From assembly GCF_003937945.1 (NCBI RefSeq), contig NZ_RSEC01000061.1, positions 186,001 to 250,000 on the forward strand: a stretch of DNA of 64,000 nucleotides, in the 5' to 3' direction. The notes beneath the pieces are model-generated. The model saw only the letters and a list, made by a program, of their open reading frames with translations, was not told the DNA's origin and did no database searches. Shown piece by piece: positions 60,253 to 64,000 of the stretch (position 1 is the stretch's first letter; each line of letters begins with the position of its first letter). This stretch comes from Amycolatopsis eburnea. GTDB lineage: Bacteria; Actinomycetota; Actinomycetes; Mycobacteriales; Pseudonocardiaceae. The position numbers were made by a program, and so were the translations under genes.

Positions 60253-62367
60253 CACCGAAACGAGGTTGTGGAACCGGACCCCGCTGGTGTTCGGGACTTC
60301 GAACGAATGACTGGCCACAATGGACGGATTGGTGTTGAAGAAGCAGTAGCTGCCCAGGCCCCAGCCTTCGTGGCTGGTCACCGAGTCGGCCACCTTGTAC
60401 GCGGCCCAGCCCTGCCGTCCGCCGCCGCTGGACCAGGACGCCTGGTCCGGCGGGTCGTACGGCATCTCGTTCTGGAAGAAGTACGTCCGCCCGCCGTTGC
60501 CGTTCCAGAGCACCTCGTACTGCTGGTAGTGCTCGACGAACAGCCCGTACATCGTCACGTTCGCGCCGTTGACGACCAGGCCGTTGGCCGCGGTGTTGAC
60601 GTTCCAGCCGACGCCGTAGGAGTGGTCGCCGCGCCACAGCCACATGTGGTCGCCGATGACGTTGTTCGAGTTGACCACCAGCGTCTGCGTGGCCTTCCCG
60701 ACGGCCGCGCCGCCGATCCGGAAGAACACGTCGTGCAGCGACGTCGGGTCGGCCGCGTGGTTGGCGGTCGAGCCCGGCTGGCCGACCTGCACCAGCACCG
60801 GCGAGTTCACCGCGCCCGCGTCGATCAGCAGCCCGGCGATCTTCACGCCGTCCACATCGGACGTCGTGATGGCCGCGGTCCCGGTCGTGGGCATCAGCGT
60901 CGCCAGGCCGAGGCCGAGCACCACGGTGTCCGGGCGCGTGACGTTCAGCGCCTGGTCGAGGTGGTAGACGCCGGGCGTCACCAGCAGGTTCTTACCCGCG
61001 GCCAGCGCGGCGTTGAGCGTCGCGGCGGAGTCGGACGGGTGCGCGACGTAGAACTCGCTGAGCGAGATCGACTGCCCGGCCGGCGCGCCGTGACCCCAGC
61101 TCGTCCCGGACGAGTTCTGCCGCAGCGCCGGGACGAACACGTTGTAGCTGCCCGAACCGTCGACGTAGAGGAACGGCTTCTCGCGGACCACCGGGGTCGG
61201 TCCGACGACCGTCTCCGGCGGGTTCGGGAACGACGCCGGCGGCGTGCCGGTCGAGCCGACGAACACCATGTTCCAGACGCCGCCCTGCCAGCCGCCCAGC
61301 TCGCTGTTGCGGGTCAGGAACTGCTGCTGCGAACCGGAAACGGCCACGCCGTCGATCTTGCTGTCGGCGATCAGGCCGCCGCTGGCCCAGCCGTCGCCGC
61401 CGTTCCACAGCTGGATCTGGCTGCCGCGCAGGTGCATCCGGCGGTACGGCGCGGCCTGCGCGACGGCCCAGCGCTCGACCTGCCCGGCGGGCAGGGTCAC
61501 CGAGAGGTTCTCGGCGGAGCGCCAGAAGTTCTGCGTCGCGTTGCCCTTGTTGTTCGGGTTGTCGCCCTGCTGCAGCCAGTCGGCCTCGACGCGGACGTGG
61601 CCGTTGAGGGTGACGTCGTCGGGGGAGAGGCCGAGGCCCGCCACCTGCTCGTAGAAGCCGAGGTTGACGTCGGCGGTGTAGGTGCCCGGCTTGAACAGCA
61701 CGGCGTAGCGCTCGCTGCCGAACTGGTTGGTGTGCTGCTGGTCCGCGATCTGGGTCAGCCGGTTCTGGATGGTCGCGGCCGGCGTCGAGGGGTCGAACAC
61801 CGACACGTTCGGCCCGAGGTCCGGGTTGCGCGGGTCGGTCGGCGGGATGGTCGTCCCGCCGCCGGTGCCGTGCACCGCGACTTCCCAGAGCGAGTAGCCG
61901 TAGCCGGTCGCCCGCTGGGTGCCGTAAACGCGCAGGTAGCGCGCGGTTCCGGTGAGCGACACGGTCTGCGTGCCGCCCGTGCCGGCGGTGGTCGAGTACG
62001 CGGTGGTCCAGCTGTTGGCGTCCGGAGAAAGCTGGACGGAGAACGCTTTCGCGTACGCGGTTTCCCAGGTGAGCACCACGTCGCAGAGCTGCTGCGCGGA
62101 ACCCAGGTCGACCTGGAGCCACTGCGGGTCGCTGAACGCGCTGGACCAGCGCGTGCCGGCGTTGCCGTCGACCGCGGCGGACGCGGGCGTGCCGCCGTTC
62201 TCGGTCGAGGACGCGGTCGCGGTGCGGCCCTGCGCGAGGTTGGTGCTGCCGCACGCGGCGGCCTGGGCCGGCGCGGAGCCGACCACCGCCGCGGTGGTGA
62301 CCGCGGTGACGAAGGTGGTGGCGATGACGAGGAGGCGGTGAACGGGGGAGAACGTCGTTGATCTCAT
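60154..62367 (-). CDS. Secreted F5/8C-domain protein with parallel beta-helix
   Basis: A 737-residue exported protein: signal peptide (RLLVIATTFVTAVTTAAVVGSAPAQA), a discoidin/F5-8 type C carbohydrate-binding domain (about 43-165; TASSTENGG, GTRWSSAFSDPQWLQVDLG), a Pro/Thr linker, and a long right-handed beta-helix type domain of about 540 residues rich in Asn, Gly and aromatic residues. It looks like a polysaccharide-degrading enzyme of the pectate-lyase or GH55 superfamily, but catalytic residues cannot be fixed. It is divergent from a GH16 gene sharing the binding domain. Confidence 0.78.
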   Translation of the reverse strand: MRSTTFSPVHRLLVIATTFVTAVTTAAVVGSAPAQAAACGSTNLAQGRTATASSTENGGTPASAAVDGNAGTRWSSAFSDPQWLQVDLGSAQQLCDVVLTWETAYAKAFSVQLSPDANSWTTAYSTTAGTGGTQTVSLTGTARYLRVYGTQRATGYGYSLWEVAVHGTGGGTTIPPTDPRNPDLGPNVSVFDPSTPAATIQNRLTQIADQQHTNQFGSERYAVLFKPGTYTADVNLGFYEQVAGLGLSPDDVTLNGHVRVEADWLQQGDNPNNKGNATQNFWRSAENLSVTLPAGQVERWAVAQAAPYRRMHLRGSQIQLWNGGDGWASGGLIADSKIDGVAVSGSQQQFLTRNSELGGWQGGVWNMVFVGSTGTPPASFPNPPETVVGPTPVVREKPFLYVDGSGSYNVFVPALRQNSSGTSWGHGAPAGQSISLSEFYVAHPSDSAATLNAALAAGKNLLVTPGVYHLDQALNVTRPDTVVLGLGLATLMPTTGTAAITTSDVDGVKIAGLLIDAGAVNSPVLVQVGQPGSTANHAADPTSLHDVFFRIGGAAVGKATQTLVVNSNNVIGDHMWLWRGDHSYGVGWNVNTAANGLVVNGANVTMYGLFVEHYQQYEVLWNGNGGRTYFFQNEMPYDPPDQASWSSGGGRQGWAAYKVADSVTSHEGWGLGSYCFFNTNPSIVASHSFEVPNTSGVRFHNLVSVSLGGVGTIAHVINDSGDAANTGHQVSPLVSYP

Positions 62368-62653
62368 CGGCCTGCCTGCTGATCGGGGGGAGGGCGGGCG
62401 AAACGGGCCGGGCGAGCCCCACAGCTCGCGCCGGCGTCGGGTGGTGCGGCGGGTTCGCGCCCCGGCACCCGCCGGCATCGTGAGCCGGAGGAGCAGTGCC
62501 AGGGCGGGTGCGAGGAGCGCGAACCGGTCAGCCCGAGGGTGTGCGTGACGCGGGGAACCGGCCCGGGTGGCGGTCACGGAACCGGTTCCAGCGGGTCGAA
62601 GTGAACACCGCCGGGTTCGGCGGAGTCAAGGATCCGGCGCGGATTCGTTCTCC

Positions 62654-62677
62654 CGGACCAGTCCGTGGGCTGGTCCG
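62654..62677. promoter_or_regulatory. Candidate operator, 8-bp inverted repeat
   Basis: CGGACCAG (62654-62661) and CTGGTCCG (62670-62677) are exact inverted repeats with an 8-bp spacer, 22 bp upstream of the -35 element. It could bind a sugar-responsive repressor or activator. Confidence 0.5.
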
Positions 62678-62698
62678 CGACCGCCCGGCGCAGGGAAG

Positions 62699-62727
62699 TT
62701 GACATTTTACGGCTCTTTATTTATATC
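62699..62727 (+). promoter_or_regulatory. Consensus sigma-70-type promoter of the GH16 gene
   Basis: TTGACA (62699-62704) and TATATC (62722-62727) are separated by exactly 17 bp inside an AT-rich patch, unusual in this genome. The predicted start near 62734 gives a leader of about 105 bases before the GH16 ATG. Confidence 0.75.
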
Positions 62728-62838
62728 CTGAACTAAGAGCGTGCCGAGGAGCGGGACCCACACCCGCGCCGAGGACCACGTGAGCCGATCCGCGCCGGGG
62801 CAAGGCCGCCCCGGCGCCGGTTCGCCGTGGAGGTACCC

Positions 62839-64000
62839 ATGCAACGCCGCATGCCGAGAACCCGGGTTCTCGCCGTTCTCGCCCTGACCGTGGCCGCCCT
62901 GTTCACCGCGCCGGCCGCGCGGGCCGCGCCCGTCCTGCTCTCCCAAGGCCGTCCGGTGACGGCGTCTTCGACCGAATCCGCCGCCTTCCCCGCGAGCGCG
63001 GCGGTCGACGGCAACGCCGGCACGCGCTGGTCCAGCGCCTTCGCCGACCCGCAGTGGCTGCAGGTGGACCTCGGGTCCACCCAGCAGCTGTCCCAGGTGG
63101 TGCTGAACTGGGAAGCCGCGTACGCCAAGGCCTTCACGCTCCAGGCATCCGCCGACGGCGCCACGTGGACGTCCCTCTACGCGACGACCACCGGCGCCGG
63201 CGGGACGCAGACCCTGAACGTCACGGGCAGCGGCCGGTACGTCCGGCTCACCGGCACCCAGCGCGCCACGCAGTACGGCTACTCGCTGTGGGAGTTCCAG
63301 GTCTTCGGCGGGGGCGGCACCACGCAGCCCGGCGACGTCCTGCTGTCGTACGGGAAGTCCGGGACGGCGTCGTCGTACCAGGACGACGGGGCCTGCCCCG
63401 GCTGCGTCCCGGCGAAGGCGTTCGACCGCGACCCGGCGACCCGCTGGGCGACGAGCGCCACGACCGGCTGGGTCGACCCCGGCTGGATCACCGTCGACCT
63501 CGGCGCGGTCGCGGCCGTGCACCAGGTGGTCCTGCAGTGGGACCCGGCGTACGCGGTCGCCTACCAGATCCAGGTGTCGAACGACAACGCGAACTGGACA
63601 TCGGTGTACTCGACCACCACCGGCAAGGGCTTCAAGGAAACCCTGACCGTCAACGGTTCCGGCCGGTACGTCCGGATGTACGGCACCGCCCGGTCCAACG
63701 GCTACGGCTACTCGCTGTGGGGCTTCGACGTCTACGGCACCGGCGGCAGCCCGACGACCCCGCCGCCCGCGCCGCCGGCCCCGCACTTCCCCGGCACGCT
63801 GGTGTGGAGCGACGAGTTCAACGGCGCGGCGGGCGCCAACCCGGACCCGGCCAAGTGGACCGCCGAAACCGGCCCCGGCGTCAACAACGAACTCGAGTAC
63901 TACACGAACAACAACAACGCCAAGCAGGACGGCCGCGGCAACCTCGTGATCCAGGTCCGCCGCGAGGCCACCCCGGGCAGCGCGTGCCCGGTCGACCCGG
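62839..64000 (+). CDS. Secreted GH16 beta-glucanase with two F5/8C domains (partial)
   Basis: The first 387 residues are visible; the gene runs past the window. It has a signal peptide (VLAVLALTVAALFTAPAARA), a first F5/8C domain (about 33-155; TASSTESAA, GTRWSSAFADPQWLQVDLG), a second F5/8C domain (about 168-300; TASSYQDDG ... GYGYSLWGFDVYG) and the beginning of a GH16 domain (LVWSDEFNG, KWTAETGPGVNNELEYY). GH16 proteins with this start cleave beta-1,3-glucans. The catalytic ExDxxE motif lies beyond the edge. GGAGG is five bases before the ATG. Confidence 0.88.
   Translation, partial: MQRRMPRTRVLAVLALTVAALFTAPAARAAPVLLSQGRPVTASSTESAAFPASAAVDGNAGTRWSSAFADPQWLQVDLGSTQQLSQVVLNWEAAYAKAFTLQASADGATWTSLYATTTGAGGTQTLNVTGSGRYVRLTGTQRATQYGYSLWEFQVFGGGGTTQPGDVLLSYGKSGTASSYQDDGACPGCVPAKAFDRDPATRWATSATTGWVDPGWITVDLGAVAAVHQVVLQWDPAYAVAYQIQVSNDNANWTSVYSTTTGKGFKETLTVNGSGRYVRMYGTARSNGYGYSLWGFDVYGTGGSPTTPPPAPPAPHFPGTLVWSDEFNGAAGANPDPAKWTAETGPGVNNELEYYTNNNNAKQDGRGNLVIQVRREATPGSACPVDP

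Larger units (their letters stand above)
62368..62838. other. Divergent regulatory region between secreted enzyme genes
   Basis: A 471-bp gene-free interval. It holds the inverted repeat CGGACCAG-N8-CTGGTCCG (62654-62677), then an AT-rich patch with a consensus promoter facing the GH16 gene. The left 280 bp have no open frame with a ribosome site and no clear signal for the beta-helix gene beyond its likely promoter. Confidence 0.55.

Overview
The window is very GC-rich double-stranded bacterial DNA (strong G/C at third codon positions, many GTG starts, GTGA/ATGA gene overlaps) and reads as a chromosomal segment of a filamentous actinomycete. The gene set suggests Pseudonocardiales and most resembles Amycolatopsis: the order ruvCAB-yajC-secDF-apt-rel with ppiB further on, an actinobacterial conservon, Ku, DUF3040, DUF6131 and DUF222/HNH proteins, and a SARP-type regulator. 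The genus is an inference from gene content. No rRNA, tRNA, CRISPR array, prophage or intact IS element was seen.

Layout. 1-9.7 kb: core block. A convergent cupin gene is followed by Holliday-junction processing (ruvC, ruvA, ruvB), the Sec auxiliary complex (yajC, secD, secF), adenine salvage (apt) and the stringent-response enzyme rel. 9.7-19.6 kb: accessory genes lying between rel and the cyclophilin gene, which are neighbours in mycobacteria. They include a MarR-controlled amidohydrolase, a cupin/DUF1304 operon divergent from a LuxR-type regulator, a two-gene membrane system whose products share a GDN...ITQTG motif, an alpha/beta hydrolase, a crotonase lacking the usual glutamates, a P-loop kinase-like protein, a LysM protein and a class IV aminotransferase. 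19.6-25.8 kb: cyclophilin, a metallo-beta-lactamase-fold hydrolase, small membrane proteins, a YibE/F transporter, and head-to-head GlxA-like and DJ-1-like genes. 25.8-30.9 kb: a large SARP/NB-ARC/TPR regulator, a secreted M15-like peptidase, an SPW membrane protein and a LigD-like phosphoesterase. 31.1-35.5 kb: a TetR-controlled heterodimeric ABC exporter. 35.8-39.7 kb: a conservon (cvnABCD) followed by a StyA-like flavin monooxygenase. 39.8-42.3 kb: Ku, a Cys-rich small protein, and a CmtR/CDF metal-resistance pair. 42.4-49.5 kb: ahcY under an apparent SAH riboswitch, GNAT, an AurF-type diiron N-oxygenase with a divergent TetR, DinB, a MetE-like protein and a LysE exporter. 49.7-56.8 kb: a 1,731-residue helicase-nuclease (defence candidate), ribA and a DUF222/HNH gene. 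57.1-60.3 kb: a MarR-controlled MBL-fold plus FAD monooxygenase operon. 60.2-64 kb: two divergent secreted carbohydrate-active proteins with very similar F5/8C domains, the second (GH16) cut by the window end.

Functional themes: DNA repair (RuvABC, DinB, Ku, LigD-like phosphoesterase), export (SecDF/YajC), the methyl cycle (AhcY, MetE-like), several small regulator/enzyme modules each with a visible inverted-repeat operator, and beta-glucan degradation at the right end.
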